56,852 nt of DNA. Source: Bacillota bacterium. GTDB taxonomy: Bacteria; Bacillota; Sulfobacillia; UBA995; UBA9673. The position numbers were made by a program, and so were the translations under genes. Shown here one piece after another: positions 17,464 to 25,763 of the stretch. The DNA is taken from contig QZJP01000078.1 in assembly GCA_003599345.1 (NCBI GenBank), positions 1-56,852 of the forward strand, given 5' to 3'. The notes under the pieces were generated by a model that saw nothing but the letters and a program-made list of their open reading frames with translations, did no database searches and was not told the DNA's origin. Positions within the stretch are counted from its first letter, which is position 1; each line of letters begins with the position of its first letter.

Positions 17464-18063
17464 CTGTCCCCCAAGCACCCCGATATCATAGAGCAGACCC
17501 TGGTCCTGCTGAAACCTGACGCCGTGCGTCGCGGGCTGGTCGGACAGATACTGGCCCGCTTCGAGACCGTCGGCCTCAAGATTGTCGGACTGAAGATGGT
17601 CGTTCCCGACAGGGACCTCGCGGCCAGGCACTACCCGAACACGCCCGAGTGGATTGAGGGTATGGGCAAGAAGACCCTCGAGACGTATCGTGACCGCGGG
17701 ATGGACCCGATCGCGGAGGTCGGGACGGACGACCCCATCGAGATAGGCGAGATGGTCAAGGGCTGGAACATAGACTACCTCTCATCGGGACCCGTCGTGG
17801 CCGTCGTCCTGGAGGGACTCCACGCCATAGCGACCGTCAGGAAGCTATGCGGCGCAACGATGCCGTTCTTCGCCGACCCCGGGTCAATCCGGGGCACGTT
17901 CTCATCGGCGTCGGCGGTCGCGGCCAACGCCGTCAAGCGAGCCGTCCGGAATCTTGTACACGCTTCGTCCACACCCGATGAAGCCGCCCACGAAATAGCG
18001 CACTGGTTCGGCCGCGACCGTTTGTGCGAGTACAGTCGCGGCGACGACACGCTGCTCTACTAG
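17464..18063 (+). CDS. ndk: Nucleoside-diphosphate kinase, long form, apparent CTG start
   Basis: Transfers phosphate from ATP to other nucleoside diphosphates through His166 (LVHASSTPDEA). The N-terminal strand QTLVLLKPDAVRRGL is conserved and must be coded, yet no ATG, GTG or TTG exists in frame between the stop at 17413-17415 and GTG 17524, which would delete that strand. CTG 17464 lies seven bases after a perfect GGAGGTGA (17449-17456), so it is the best start. The protein has 199 residues against about 140-150 in the common family: an insertion of roughly 45 residues (about 58-103, from NTPEWIEGMG to KGWNIDYL) precedes SSGPVVAVVLEG. NDPKs with such an insertion are known in some archaea and bacteria. 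Confidence 0.88.
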   Translation: MSPKHPDIIEQTLVLLKPDAVRRGLVGQILARFETVGLKIVGLKMVVPDRDLAARHYPNTPEWIEGMGKKTLETYRDRGMDPIAEVGTDDPIEIGEMVKGWNIDYLSSGPVVAVVLEGLHAIATVRKLCGATMPFFADPGSIRGTFSSASAVAANAVKRAVRNLVHASSTPDEAAHEIAHWFGRDRLCEYSRGDDTLLY

Positions 18064-18174
18064 CGTGCTAGCCTGCTGGAGGCACCAGCCGTACGCCTGC
18101 GGCTCCGTTCCGGGCTGTCCGGAGGTGCACGGGCTTGGCGAGCGAAGATTCCGGGGCCGTGGGGGCGAACCATC

Positions 18175-19446
18175 ATGGCCCGTTGGATCCTGCACGTCGA
18201 CATGGACGCCTTCTTCGCGTCCGTAGAGCAAGTGCTGGACCCGACCCTCGCCGGCAGGCCCGTCATAGTCGCCGGCTCGGCGGAAGGCCGCGGCGTGGTT
18301 TCTTCGGCCTCTTACCAGGCGCGTCGCCGCGGAGTCCGCTCGGCGATGCCCACCGCGACGGCCAAGCGCCTGTGCCCGGAAGGAGTATTCCTTCCGGGCC
18401 GGCATGGGCTCTACGAGGACTACTCCCGCCGGGTGGTCACCATCCTCAGGCAGTTCACTCCACTTGTCGAGCAGGCCTCCATCGACGAGGCCTGCCTCGA
18501 CGTCACCGGATGCGAGCACCTCCACCGCGTCAAACGACCTGGAGACGGTCGACAGGGAGAGGCTCCGGAGGGTGATCGTGCGGAACCGACCGGCCTCTCC
18601 GGGGCCGTCAGCATCGCGCGGGCGGTCAAGGAGGCCGTCAAGAAACAGCTCGGACTAAGTTGCTCCGTGGGCGTCGGCCCGAACCGCCTCCTGGCCAAGA
18701 TGGCGTCAGGGCTCGATAAGCCCGACGGTCTGACTGTCATCCGAGCTAGAGATGTCCCCCGTGTCCTGTGGCCGAGGCCTGTCTCCGTCCTCCACGGCGT
18801 CGGCCCGAGGACGGAGTCGCGCCTGCGCGCCCTCGGCGTCGAGACCATCGGCGATCTCGCGCGCTTCCCCGTCGACTTCCTCATCCGCGAGTTCGGAGTG
18901 GGTGGTCGCTACTTACACGACGCGGCGCATGGCAAGGACGACACCCCAGTCCGGCCGGCGGGAGATGCCGCCGAGGCGAAGTCCCTCAGCCGGGAGACGA
19001 CGTTCAGAACCGACGTGGAATGTCTTGACACCGTCCTTGAGACACTCCTGGATCTCTGCGACCAAGTCGGCCGCCGGCTTCGCAAGCACGGCTACCTTGG
19101 CCGGACCGTGGTCGTTAAGGTCCGCCGAGCCGACTTCACGACCTTCACCCGGTCCAAGACCCTCGACATTCCCACCGACCTCGGCGAGGTTATCTACCAG
19201 GAAGCCGCGTCCATCCTGAGGGATGTCTGGAGGGCCGGGCTCAGAGTGCGCCTGCTCGGAGTGGCGATGGCCAACGTCGAGCCAGGTCCTGGTCTGGCGG
19301 CCGGCCTGTTCGACCCCGGCGAAAAGCTCCGAAGGGTATCCAGGGCCGTGGATAGAATCAGGGACCGCTACGGGGAGAATGCGGTAACCCGGGCCCGTCT
19401 CATCAAGACTCGTGGGGGCGACAGAGAGGGGGGGAGCGAGAAGTGA
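18175..19446 (+). CDS. dinB: DNA polymerase IV, Y family
   Basis: Error-prone translesion polymerase. 423 residues. Palm catalytic carboxylates lie in HVDMDAFFASVE (Asp9) and SIDEACLDV (Asp104, Glu105). HhH motifs follow (VGPNRLLAKMAS, LHGVGPRTESRLRALG) and the little-finger domain starts at about 260. A hydrophilic insert of about 25 residues (VKRPGDGRQGEAPEGD) follows the catalytic SIDE segment. Start ATG 18175. No LexA box is seen upstream. The terminus lacks an obvious QxxL[FL] clamp motif. The stop overlaps the next start (GTGA). Confidence 0.93.
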   Translation: MARWILHVDMDAFFASVEQVLDPTLAGRPVIVAGSAEGRGVVSSASYQARRRGVRSAMPTATAKRLCPEGVFLPGRHGLYEDYSRRVVTILRQFTPLVEQASIDEACLDVTGCEHLHRVKRPGDGRQGEAPEGDRAEPTGLSGAVSIARAVKEAVKKQLGLSCSVGVGPNRLLAKMASGLDKPDGLTVIRARDVPRVLWPRPVSVLHGVGPRTESRLRALGVETIGDLARFPVDFLIREFGVGGRYLHDAAHGKDDTPVRPAGDAAEAKSLSRETTFRTDVECLDTVLETLLDLCDQVGRRLRKHGYLGRTVVVKVRRADFTTFTRSKTLDIPTDLGEVIYQEAASILRDVWRAGLRVRLLGVAMANVEPGPGLAAGLFDPGEKLRRVSRAVDRIRDRYGENAVTRARLIKTRGGDREGGSEK

Positions 19447-20231
19447 TTCTCGTGGGGACCTCCGGCTACAGCTACAAGGACTGGTGCGGGCCGTTCTACC
19501 CCCAGGGTACTTCCGACCGTGACATGCTCGGCTACTACGCCACGCGCTTCCCCCTGGTCGAGCTCAACTTCTCCTACTACCGGATGCCGAACGCGCGGAC
19601 CCTGGGAGCCATGGTCGCCAAGACCTCTGACGGTTTCGAGTTCGCCATCAAGGCCCACCAATCCATGACCCACGACGTGGCTCCCGAGCCGTCCGAGAGA
19701 CGGCGGGTCTTCGAGGAGTTCCGCGCGGCCCTGCGGCCCATGGAGGATGCGGGGCGTCTTGGCTGCGTCCTCTTCCAGTTCCCGTGGAAGCACAGACCGA
19801 CGCCGGACTCGGCCGCCTACTTGATGGAGATCCGCGACCGCTACGCCGACCTGCCTGTTGTCGTGGAGTTCCGCAACACCGAGTGGGCCGTGCCCGAGAC
19901 CTACGATAGGCTCAGAAGCCTTCGCCTGGGCTACTGCTGCGTCGATGAGCCCCGGTTGAAGGGATTGATGCCGCAGCAGTCCGTGGTAACGTCCGACGTG
20001 GGCTACGTTAGGTTCCACGGGAGGAACGCGGCCAAGTGGTGGAACCACCGCGAGGCCTGGGAGCGGTACGACTACCTCTATACCAGCCAGGAACTCCAAG
20101 AGTGGGTTCCCCGAATACGGGAGATGGAGGAGACGAGCGCCAAGACCTACGTGCTCTACAACAACTGTCACGCCGGGCAGGCCGCGACCAACGCCCAGAT
20201 GATGCTCGACCTGTTGGGCCTTGCGCGTTGA
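19443..20231 (+). CDS. DUF72 family protein (YecE-like)
   Basis: A 262-residue TIM-barrel protein of the DUF72/YecE family. Family signatures: the opening ILVGTSGYSYKDWCGPFYP, VELNFSYYRMP, FEFAIKAHQSMTH, LGCVLFQFPW, VVEFRNTEW, YVRFHGRN and the C-terminal YVLYNNCHAGQAATNA. The biochemical role is not settled. GTG 19443 overlaps the dinB stop by GTGA, so the two are translationally coupled. Confidence 0.9.
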   Translation: MILVGTSGYSYKDWCGPFYPQGTSDRDMLGYYATRFPLVELNFSYYRMPNARTLGAMVAKTSDGFEFAIKAHQSMTHDVAPEPSERRRVFEEFRAALRPMEDAGRLGCVLFQFPWKHRPTPDSAAYLMEIRDRYADLPVVVEFRNTEWAVPETYDRLRSLRLGYCCVDEPRLKGLMPQQSVVTSDVGYVRFHGRNAAKWWNHREAWERYDYLYTSQELQEWVPRIREMEETSAKTYVLYNNCHAGQAATNAQMMLDLLGLAR

Positions 20232-20254
20232 CAGCCGGCCTACGGGAGGTAGAG

Positions 20255-20734
20255 ATGGAGAGGATCAACGGTCAGGCCCATGAGGAAGCGGACAAGACGC
20301 TGGAGGAGGACGTCGAACGCATCGAACGCCTTCTCAGGCGCATCAGCCACGTCGTCTACACCAAGGGACGTGCCATCCTGGTAGACTTCGGCATAACCTC
20401 GCCCCAGTTCGACGCCCTGCTCTTCCTGCACCGCGACGGAGACATGCCGATGGGTGCCCTGTGCGACAGGATGTCCCTCGCTTGCAGCACGGTCACCGAC
20501 CTAGTCGACAGGATGGAGAAGGGCGGCTTCGTGGCCCGTGAGCGCGACCAGTCGGACCGGAGAATCATCAAGGTCCGCCTGCTCCCCAGGGGCGAGGAGA
20601 TGGTAGGCAAGGTAATGACGGCTCGCATCCGCTATCTCACCAACATCCTTCGCGAACTGCCGGCGACTGAGCGCGCCAAGGCCATCTCCGCTCTGGAGGT
20701 CATCTACGAGCTCATCTACGAGCCGACCATCTGA
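20255..20734 (+). CDS. MarR-family transcriptional regulator
   Basis: A 159-residue winged-helix repressor. The recognition helix region is MGALCDRMSLACSTVTDLVDRME and the wing is VARERDQSDRRIIKVRLLPRG, the DxRxxxVxLT-like MarR signature. Helices at both ends form the dimer interface. The true start is ATG 20255 with GGGAGGT upstream. It follows DUF72 by 23 bases and ends before the Nif3-like gene. Such regulators usually sense phenolic, oxidant or drug ligands; the adjacent MFS exporter and flavoprotein are plausible targets. Confidence 0.88.
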   Translation: MERINGQAHEEADKTLEEDVERIERLLRRISHVVYTKGRAILVDFGITSPQFDALLFLHRDGDMPMGALCDRMSLACSTVTDLVDRMEKGGFVARERDQSDRRIIKVRLLPRGEEMVGKVMTARIRYLTNILRELPATERAKAISALEVIYELIYEPTI

Positions 20735-20854
20735 CCGCGAGCCGGCCATCAGGCGCCGGAGGTGGAGGTCAGGGGTCACCCCCCGGACCACTACCGGCCA
20801 TAGTCCGCCGGTCCCCCGCCGCGGGAGCACCGGCTTACCGGAGGAGCGCTCCCG

Positions 20855-21676
20855 ATGCTGAGCACAGCCGAGATCATGCAGTTGGCCCTTGACCTGGTAG
20901 GCTTCGATTCCATTCCCCCCGACAGCGCCATACAGGTCGAGGGAGACGGAATAGCGAGGGCCTTGTTCGGCATCGACATAGGGCCGTCCGAACTCCTCCT
21001 CGCCAGGCACCTGGAGGCCGACGCGGCGATCGCCCACCACCCTGGCGGCGGAGTCGTGAGCTATCCCGCCATCCTGGACAAGCACGTTGCCCAGATGACC
21101 GGCTCGGGCGTGCCCCTCGACGAAGCCGTCGCGGCCGTGCAGCCGTTGAAGGACGCCCGTACCCTCGCCGCGCACGCGGGAAACTGGGACCACACAGCTT
21201 CCGTGGCGCGCCTCCTGGGCCTGCCCTACCTGAACATCCACAACCCGCTGGACGAACTGGGCCGTCGCATCATGACCAAGGCCGTCGAGGACGCCCTTTC
21301 CGCGGCCGGACCGGGAGCCACTGTTCAGCACGTCATCGAAGGCCTCATGTCCCTCCCGGAGTTCCGGAAAGCCCCCACGGGGCCCCTGGTCGCCCTCGGG
21401 GGCGCGGCGAACCCGGCCGGCAGGGTGGTCGTAGCCCACGGCGCCGGGACGAACGGCGGGGCGAACGTCGCCCTGGCCTATTTCAAGCACGGCGTGGATA
21501 CTCTTGTCTACATCCACCTGGCCTACCCCGACCTCCTGAAGCTCAGGTCGGAGGCCCCGCCGGGAGCCAGCCTGGTGGTCGCCGGGCACATCGCCGCCGA
21601 CCTCGTCGGGATAAACCCGTTCGTGCGAGTCTTGGAGGAAAGAGGCCTCGAGATTGTCCGAGCCAGCGGTCTCTAG
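20855..21676 (+). CDS. Nif3-like dinuclear metal-centre protein
   Basis: A 273-residue protein resembling the NIF3/YqfO/YbgI family, which forms hexameric rings with two metals per subunit and is implicated in GTP cyclohydrolase-like or iron-related chemistry. Metal-ligand segments are DAAIAHHPGG, AAHAGNWDHT and the late VVAGHIAADLVGINPF. The usual order is kept but the spacing is not typical, and the central lid is short. Start ATG 20855 behind CCGGAGGAG. The next gene starts inside it by 23 bases. Confidence 0.7.
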   Translation: MLSTAEIMQLALDLVGFDSIPPDSAIQVEGDGIARALFGIDIGPSELLLARHLEADAAIAHHPGGGVVSYPAILDKHVAQMTGSGVPLDEAVAAVQPLKDARTLAAHAGNWDHTASVARLLGLPYLNIHNPLDELGRRIMTKAVEDALSAAGPGATVQHVIEGLMSLPEFRKAPTGPLVALGGAANPAGRVVVAHGAGTNGGANVALAYFKHGVDTLVYIHLAYPDLLKLRSEAPPGASLVVAGHIAADLVGINPFVRVLEERGLEIVRASGL

Positions 21677-23090
21677 GGAAGCCCCGGCGCCGAGCCTTCC
21701 CGCTCCGCCAGCCGCGGCACCGCCGGGGCGGCCGGCCGGGGCGAACCCGTACCTGCGGCGAAACCTGACGCTCCTGACGCTCGACGGCGCCTTCTTCATG
21801 GCCGGGTCGGCGTTCTATGACTCGGGAACAGTGCTTCCCACCCTGGTGAGCACATTGACCTCATCAAAGGCCCTCATCGGCCTTGCGGCAGCCATGCGGA
21901 CGATAGGGTGGTTCCTCCCGCAGTTGATCGTGGCCAGCTTGACGGAGCACCTGCGCTACAAGGGTAGGTTGGTCGTGGTCAACTCTCTTGTTCACCGCGC
22001 GCTCCTCCTGGTCATGGCCGCCGTCATCTACTTCCACGCCGGAACCAGACCCGGGCTGGCCCTTGCGCTCTTCTTCCCCGTCTTCGTCGTCTCGTGCATC
22101 AGCGAAGGAGTCAACGGGGTTCCGTGGACGGACGTGGTCGCCAACACCATCCCTCCCGACCGGAGGGGACGTCTCTTTGCCAACCAGCAGATTCTAGGAG
22201 GACTCTGGGCCTTCGGGAACGGGTTCCTCGTGCGGCTCATCCTCAACGACGCGCCGTATCCCGACGCCTACGCCATTCTGTTCCTGTGTACCTTTGTGGC
22301 GTTCTCACTGTCCGTCCTGTCTTTCATGGGCGTGAGGGAGCAGCCGGTCAGCGAAGTCGGCGGGCGACGAAGTCTCCTGGACTATCTCGGTAGCCTTCCG
22401 GCGGCCTGGAAGGGCAATCGCGATTTCGCCCGGGTCATGGTCGTGCGCTTCTGCCTCGCCTTCCTCTTCCTCTCGGTGCCGTTCTTCGTGCTCCACTCTC
22501 GGGAGAACCTCGGGGCCGACATAGGCACGGTCGGGCTCTTCGTCTCGGCCCAGATGCTGGGGTCGCTCGTGGGCAGCGCGGTCGCCGGCCGAATCAGCGA
22601 CAGGACTGGAAACCGCGTTGTGGTCATCCTGGCGGTTGCGGCATCGTTCCTCGCTCCGGCGGTGGCCGTTCTTCTGACTGCCGCTCACTCGGCGGGGGCC
22701 ACGGCCCTCGCCATGGCGGTCTTCCCGGCCGTCTACTTCTTCGTAGGTTGGACGTTCGGGGCGGGCTACATCGGCTTCACCAACTACGTGATCGATGTGT
22801 CACCGGCTGCGCAGCGGGCCACGTTCATCGGGCTCTCGAACACCCTGATGGCCCCGTTCGCCTTCCTAGCGGCGGCCGGAGGCCTACTGGCGACACTGGC
22901 CGGATATCCTGCCGTGTTCCTCATCAGCGCGTTCGTCGGCGCGATCGGCGTGGCCCTTGCCTTCCGGCTGCCCGAGCCTCGTCGCCGGCAGGTACCGCTG
23001 AGGAGCGAGCCGGCGGGCGAGAACGATTGGGGTCCGGAAGGAGTCGGAGTGGCCCCGCCCAAAGAAACGTCTCCAGGAGGCGCTGGTTGA
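21654..23090 (+). CDS. MFS transporter
   Basis: A 478-residue major facilitator with twelve predicted helices, a Pro/Ala-rich cytosolic N-terminal extension (about 30 residues) and a hydrophilic C-terminal tail of about 35 residues. The loop between helices 2 and 3 is the diverged EHLRYKGRLVV. The motif RISDRTGNR is present at the start of the second half. Substrate unknown. Start TTG 21654 overlaps the Nif3-like gene by 23 bases; an internal start cannot be excluded. Its stop overlaps the next start (TGATG), so the set Nif3-MFS-flavoprotein-HDAC is coupled. Confidence 0.85.
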   Translation: MSEPAVSREAPAPSLPAPPAAAPPGRPAGANPYLRRNLTLLTLDGAFFMAGSAFYDSGTVLPTLVSTLTSSKALIGLAAAMRTIGWFLPQLIVASLTEHLRYKGRLVVVNSLVHRALLLVMAAVIYFHAGTRPGLALALFFPVFVVSCISEGVNGVPWTDVVANTIPPDRRGRLFANQQILGGLWAFGNGFLVRLILNDAPYPDAYAILFLCTFVAFSLSVLSFMGVREQPVSEVGGRRSLLDYLGSLPAAWKGNRDFARVMVVRFCLAFLFLSVPFFVLHSRENLGADIGTVGLFVSAQMLGSLVGSAVAGRISDRTGNRVVVILAVAASFLAPAVAVLLTAAHSAGATALAMAVFPAVYFFVGWTFGAGYIGFTNYVIDVSPAAQRATFIGLSNTLMAPFAFLAAAGGLLATLAGYPAVFLISAFVGAIGVALAFRLPEPRRRQVPLRSEPAGENDWGPEGVGVAPPKETSPGGAG

Positions 23091-24025
23091 TGAAGGAGCG
23101 ACCCAAAAAGGTCTTGGGTATCGTGACGTCTCTAAGGCCCGGCGGCAATTCGGAGATGCTGGCTCGAGTAGCCCTGCGCGCCGCGTCACGGCGCGGAGCC
23201 CAGACCGACATGGTCTTCTTGAGGGATCTCAAGATAGAGTTCTGCGACGGTTGCCTGGCTTGCGTCTTCAAGACCGGGACCTGTCACCGCCAGGACGACG
23301 TCCACTGGCTCTACGAGACCGCCAGGGCCTACGACGGCCTGATTCTATCCTCTCCTACCTACATGCTGGGAGCGCCTGCCCAGGTCAAAGCTCTGGTCGA
23401 CCGCAGCGTGGGGGAGATGGTGAGCGGGGCCGGCCGTCCAGCCATCCCGGTGGGGACCATAGCCGTCGCCGGTATAGCCGGGTGGGACTACTTCGTGCGA
23501 CCGGCCCTGCGCCAGCTGGGTCTCGTCTTCGGGGGTCGTCTGGTCGGTGATGTGATGGCTTTCGCGCCGGGTCCAGCCGAATCACTTCTTGACTCCCGGC
23601 TCGTGAACGACGCCGAGGAACTCGGCGTGGCCGTCCTCGAGGACCGCGTCCTCGAGCCGCCGGAGGGCGTCTGCCCGGTGTGTCACCTCCCCACCCGCCC
23701 TCCGGGCACCGTCGCCCCGGGCGCGGCAGCCGAGGACCTTCCGGGGCACAGTGCCGGTCCGTGCCCGTTCTGCCTGCATGACCCGCGGAACCCCGATACG
23801 CCCCACCGTTTCACGCCTCACAGCCTCGGACACTTCATGGCCGATTGGATGCTTCCCACGCGGGACCGCTTCCTCGCGCGCAAGGCGGAGGTGAAGGCGG
23901 CGGCGGCATCGCTGCTCGAGACGGAAGTCGGCCGGCGGCGGCCGGAGCCGGGCCTGCGGGAAGAATCGGACGGGCGCGAAGAGCCCGGGCGGACAGGCCG
24001 TAGGGTTCCCGTAGGGGGGCGGTGA
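23090..24025 (+). CDS. Iron-sulfur flavoprotein-like FMN oxidoreductase
   Basis: A 311-residue flavodoxin-fold protein. The N-terminal FMN-phosphate loop is TSLRPGGNSE. A compact cysteine motif CDGCLACVFKTGTC (Cys52, 55, 58, 65) matches the CX2CX2CX4-7C pattern of archaeal iron-sulfur flavoprotein (Isf), which binds a [4Fe-4S] cluster. SSPTYMLGAPAQVKALVDR is the family flavin and dimer motif. Two more Cys pairs in the C-terminal third (CPVCHLP, CPFCLHD) form a possible zinc site not found in typical Isf. The last 30 residues are charged and low-complexity. ATG 23090 overlaps the MFS stop and the stop overlaps the HDAC start. Confidence 0.82.
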   Translation: MKERPKKVLGIVTSLRPGGNSEMLARVALRAASRRGAQTDMVFLRDLKIEFCDGCLACVFKTGTCHRQDDVHWLYETARAYDGLILSSPTYMLGAPAQVKALVDRSVGEMVSGAGRPAIPVGTIAVAGIAGWDYFVRPALRQLGLVFGGRLVGDVMAFAPGPAESLLDSRLVNDAEELGVAVLEDRVLEPPEGVCPVCHLPTRPPGTVAPGAAAEDLPGHSAGPCPFCLHDPRNPDTPHRFTPHSLGHFMADWMLPTRDRFLARKAEVKAAAASLLETEVGRRRPEPGLREESDGREEPGRTGRRVPVGGR

Positions 24026-25083
24026 AAGTGGTGTTCCTGGTCATAGACGACAAGGAGTACCTCGAGCATGCCCCCGGGAACTGGCCGGAAGGCCCGCACC
24101 GCCTCGAGGCCATCTGGACGGCCCTCACGCAGACCGGCGTCAGGGAGGCCCTAGTCTTCGACTCACCCCGCCCGGCCACTCCGGAGGACCTTGCCCTAGT
24201 GCACACCAAGGCCCACATTGAGGGTGTGAGGCGAATCTCGGAACAAGGGGGCGGCTATCTGACGCTCGATACGGTGATCACCCCTCGCAGCTACGAGATC
24301 GCCCTGCTTGCCGCCGGCGGGACCATGAAGGCCGTCGACGCCGTCATCGACGGCGAGGCCTGCCGCGCCGCCGCCCTGGTGAGGCCGCCAGGCCACCATG
24401 CAACGGCGAGTGAAGGCATGGGCTTCTGCTTGTTCAACAACGTGGCGGTGGCGGCGGCTCATGCCCTCTCGCGGCGAAAGCTCGAGAAGGTCCTCATCGT
24501 GGACTGGGACCTACACCACGGCAACGGCACCGAATCGCTGTTCTACGCGTCTAGGCGCGTGCTCTTCTTCTCCTGTCATGAAAGTCCGGCCTACCCAGGC
24601 ACGGGGTGGATCACCGACGTGGGGGAGGGGGAGGGGGAGGGTTACACCATCAACGTCCCTATGCCGTCGGGCTCCGGGGACCTTGATTACCACGATGCCT
24701 TCAAGAGGGTCCTCCTCCCGGCGGCCACGGCCTATCGGCCGGACATGATCTTGGTTTCGTGCGGCCTTGACGCTCATCACCTCGACCCACTCGGCCATCT
24801 CGAGTTGTCCAGCGCCGGCTACGGTGTCCTTACCGAGCTTCTGTGCTCGCTCGCTGACACCGTTTCCGGCGGGAGGCTCGTCTTCGTCCTCGAGGGCGGC
24901 TATGACCCGATTGGGTTGGGTTGGGGCATGGCCTCGGTCCTGAACGTGGCCAGCGGCCGCGGAGGACCTCTAGATGAACCCAATCCCTACACCCATCCCC
25001 GCAGCGAGACCCACCGGTCTGCGCTCGCCCGGGACAGGCTTTCCTCAGTGATTGCCACTCAGGAGGCCTACTGGCCGCTCTAG
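24022..25083 (+). CDS. Histone-deacetylase-family deacetylase
   Basis: Zinc-dependent deacetylase of the arginase/HDAC fold, related to AcuC and acetylpolyamine amidohydrolases. 353 residues. Catalytic features: the His pair in RPPGHHA (125-126), zinc ligands in VDWDLHHGNGT (Asp163, His165), and LVSCGLDAHHLDP with the third ligand. The ending LEGGYDP is typical. In bacteria the substrates are acetyl-lysine, acetylpolyamines or small acetamides; there is no acuA nearby. A (GGGGGA)-type repeat encodes GEGEGEG (24620-24640). GTG 24022 overlaps the preceding stop. Confidence 0.9.
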   Translation: MKVVFLVIDDKEYLEHAPGNWPEGPHRLEAIWTALTQTGVREALVFDSPRPATPEDLALVHTKAHIEGVRRISEQGGGYLTLDTVITPRSYEIALLAAGGTMKAVDAVIDGEACRAAALVRPPGHHATASEGMGFCLFNNVAVAAAHALSRRKLEKVLIVDWDLHHGNGTESLFYASRRVLFFSCHESPAYPGTGWITDVGEGEGEGYTINVPMPSGSGDLDYHDAFKRVLLPAATAYRPDMILVSCGLDAHHLDPLGHLELSSAGYGVLTELLCSLADTVSGGRLVFVLEGGYDPIGLGWGMASVLNVASGRGGPLDEPNPYTHPRSETHRSALARDRLSSVIATQEAYWPL

Positions 25084-25298
25084 CCGCTCTTCCGGACCGC
25101 GGTGACCCACGTGGAAACCCCTCCATTGGGCCGAAACGGATACGTGCTTGGCAATCGCTGTCAATCCGTTATCGACATTTGTCAACTAGATTCGCAGGCT
25201 GTGTCGAAAACCGCTAGATAGTGTTAACATAAGCACCCTTTCTGAGACATACACTACTGCTTGCAACCGGGCCCGGCTTGCGGTGGGGAGGTGGCCGA

Positions 25299-25622
25299 AT
25301 GTCCCGTCACAGGCGGCACGTCCGACCCGAAGCCGAGCCGGCGCTCGACCGGTTCAAGTACGAGGTCGCGGAGGACCTCGGGCTCCGGGACGACATCCAG
25401 AATCGCGGCTGGGAGAACATGACCACGCGCGAGGCCGGCAAGATCGGAGGCAACATGGTGCGCCGGATGATCGAGCGGGCTGAGCGCGACATGGCCGGCG
25501 AGGAGTACGGCACGGAGTGGGCCGAAGCCTGGGCCGGCGCTCCGGAGTATACACGTCCGGAGTTCGCACGCCGCGAGGCTGCTCTGGACCGACCGAACTA
25601 CGTCGGGCGCCGTAGGCGCTAG
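25299..25622 (+). CDS. Alpha/beta-type small acid-soluble spore protein with C-terminal extension
   Basis: DNA-coating spore protein made in the forespore. The family core is DRFKYEVAEDLGL, then WENMTTREAGKIGGNMVRRMI followed by an ER repeat; the GPR protease site corresponds to the KYEVA segment. Start ATG 25299 behind GGGGAGGTGG gives 107 residues, while the family is usually 60-90. The extra approximately 40 residues at the C-terminus (TEWAEAWAGAPEYTRPEF onward) are not part of the core. The upstream gap of 215 bases (25084-25298) is AT-richer than its surroundings and should hold a sigma-G-type promoter, but I find no convincing match. Confidence 0.9.
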   Translation: MSRHRRHVRPEAEPALDRFKYEVAEDLGLRDDIQNRGWENMTTREAGKIGGNMVRRMIERAERDMAGEEYGTEWAEAWAGAPEYTRPEFARREAALDRPNYVGRRRR

Positions 25623-25638
25623 GCTTTCGAAGGCCTCT

Positions 25639-25671
25639 GGCGGGGACTTCTCGTCCCCGCCTCTTTCCTTT
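25639..25671 (+). terminator. Intrinsic terminator after the spore protein gene
   Basis: GGCGGGGAC (25639-25647) and GTCCCCGCC (25653-25661) form a perfect 9-base stem with a 5-base loop TTCTC, then TCTTTCCTTT. It ends the spore-protein transcript. Confidence 0.88.
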
Positions 25672-25763
25672 CAGGACTCCCAGCATAAAGCCCCTTGGTT
25701 GACCATAGTTTCGAGATTGACGAAGGCTTTGCTGCGAGTCGTGCCCCGAGGAGGTCTTGAGTC

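Noticed and set aside
18100-18174. LexA box before dinB
   Set aside because: Only a half-site (CGAAC) is present; the second half is missing.
24613-24645. G-rich hexamer repeat as a G-quadruplex or regulatory repeat
   Set aside because: It is inside the HDAC gene and simply encodes a Gly-Glu loop (GEGEGEG).
25222-25260. Sigma-G promoter before the first spore protein gene
   Set aside because: CATACAC at 25248 looks like a sigma-G -10, but no acceptable -35 lies 17-18 bases upstream.
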